Shown here: one piece after another, positions 63,980 through 64,000 of the stretch
Numbering within the stretch: position 1 is the first letter of the stretch
How the letters are laid out: the number at the start of each line of letters is the position of its first letter
DNA from: Pseudo-nitzschia pungens
Taxonomy: Eukaryota; Bacillariophyta; Bacillariophyceae; Bacillariales; Bacillariaceae
Assembly (NCBI GenBank): GCA_037355855.1
Contig: CM074763.1
Coordinates: forward strand, 2,542,001 to 2,606,000
DNA: 64,000 bases
Direction of reading: 5' to 3'
The notes under the pieces: generated by a model
Told to the model about the DNA's origin: nothing
Database searches by the model: none
What the model saw: only the letters and a program-made list of their open reading frames with translations
Made by a program: the position numbers and the translations under genes

Positions 63980-64000
63980 TACGGAGCAATAATAATAAGG

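Noticed and set aside
1..64000. tRNA or rRNA genes
   Set aside because: I looked for T-loop-like GGTTCRA..CC and rRNA core sequences by eye and saw none that fold convincingly; tRNAscan-SE and Infernal would settle it.

Overview
This is nuclear DNA from a eukaryotic alga, most likely a diatom. Several genes carry spliceosomal introns of about 100-440 bp with GT..AG ends. One gene has a textbook complex-plastid presequence: a signal peptide followed by an ALAFAP-type cleavage motif. Two protein types are common in diatoms, namely helicase-associated-domain repeats and a DUF6824-like domain. Genes lie on both strands with no operon logic. Coding DNA is clearly richer in G+C than the long, stop-dense spacers. 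The genus cannot be fixed by eye.

Layout. 1-1634 is the 3' part of a methylthioribose kinase gene (methionine salvage). 2916-4616 is a tyrosinase-type copper enzyme. 7339-9489 is a protein with seven helicase-associated repeats. 12174-12779 is a small unknown protein. 15231-17546 encodes a two-exon E3 ligase with an MDM2-type RING. Convergent to it, 17595-20483 (-) encodes a fusion of an NYN/PIN nuclease, a metallophosphoesterase and a RuvC-like domain. 20484-24071 holds a 150-bp tandem array. 24072-27684 is a seven-exon SNF2/HLTF-like ATPase, convergent with a glutamine-dependent NAD+ synthetase (27985-30372, -). 31358-33679 (-) is a PPR protein with a broken frame. 35777-37876 (-) is a DUF6824 protein. 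39490-40122 is a plastid-targeted small protein. 41244-43698 (-) is a coiled-coil protein needing one frame correction. 46134-51128 (-) is an RCC1-HECT ubiquitin ligase whose catalytic cysteine lies in a small third exon, after a 43-nt microexon. 53196-54158 (-) is an unknown protein. 57064-60072 is a Tex/SRBD1-like protein with a possible organelle presequence. 61298-63979 (-) is a PGAP1-like GPI inositol-deacylase with two frame changes.

The genes do not form one pathway. Two are ubiquitin ligases, three act on nucleic acids or chromatin (SNF2, Tex, nuclease fusion), and the rest are metabolic or unknown. The spacers contain a family of ~96-bp fold-back elements, a larger inverted-repeat element, a 150-bp satellite-like array, and recurring short words (GTAAGGTTAC, TACCGGTA, TACTAGTA).

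The strongest candidates for something undescribed are the three-domain nuclease/phosphoesterase fusion, the MDM2-spaced RING protein, and the 96-bp fold-back family. Splice sites and frame changes were worked out by eye and need transcript data.
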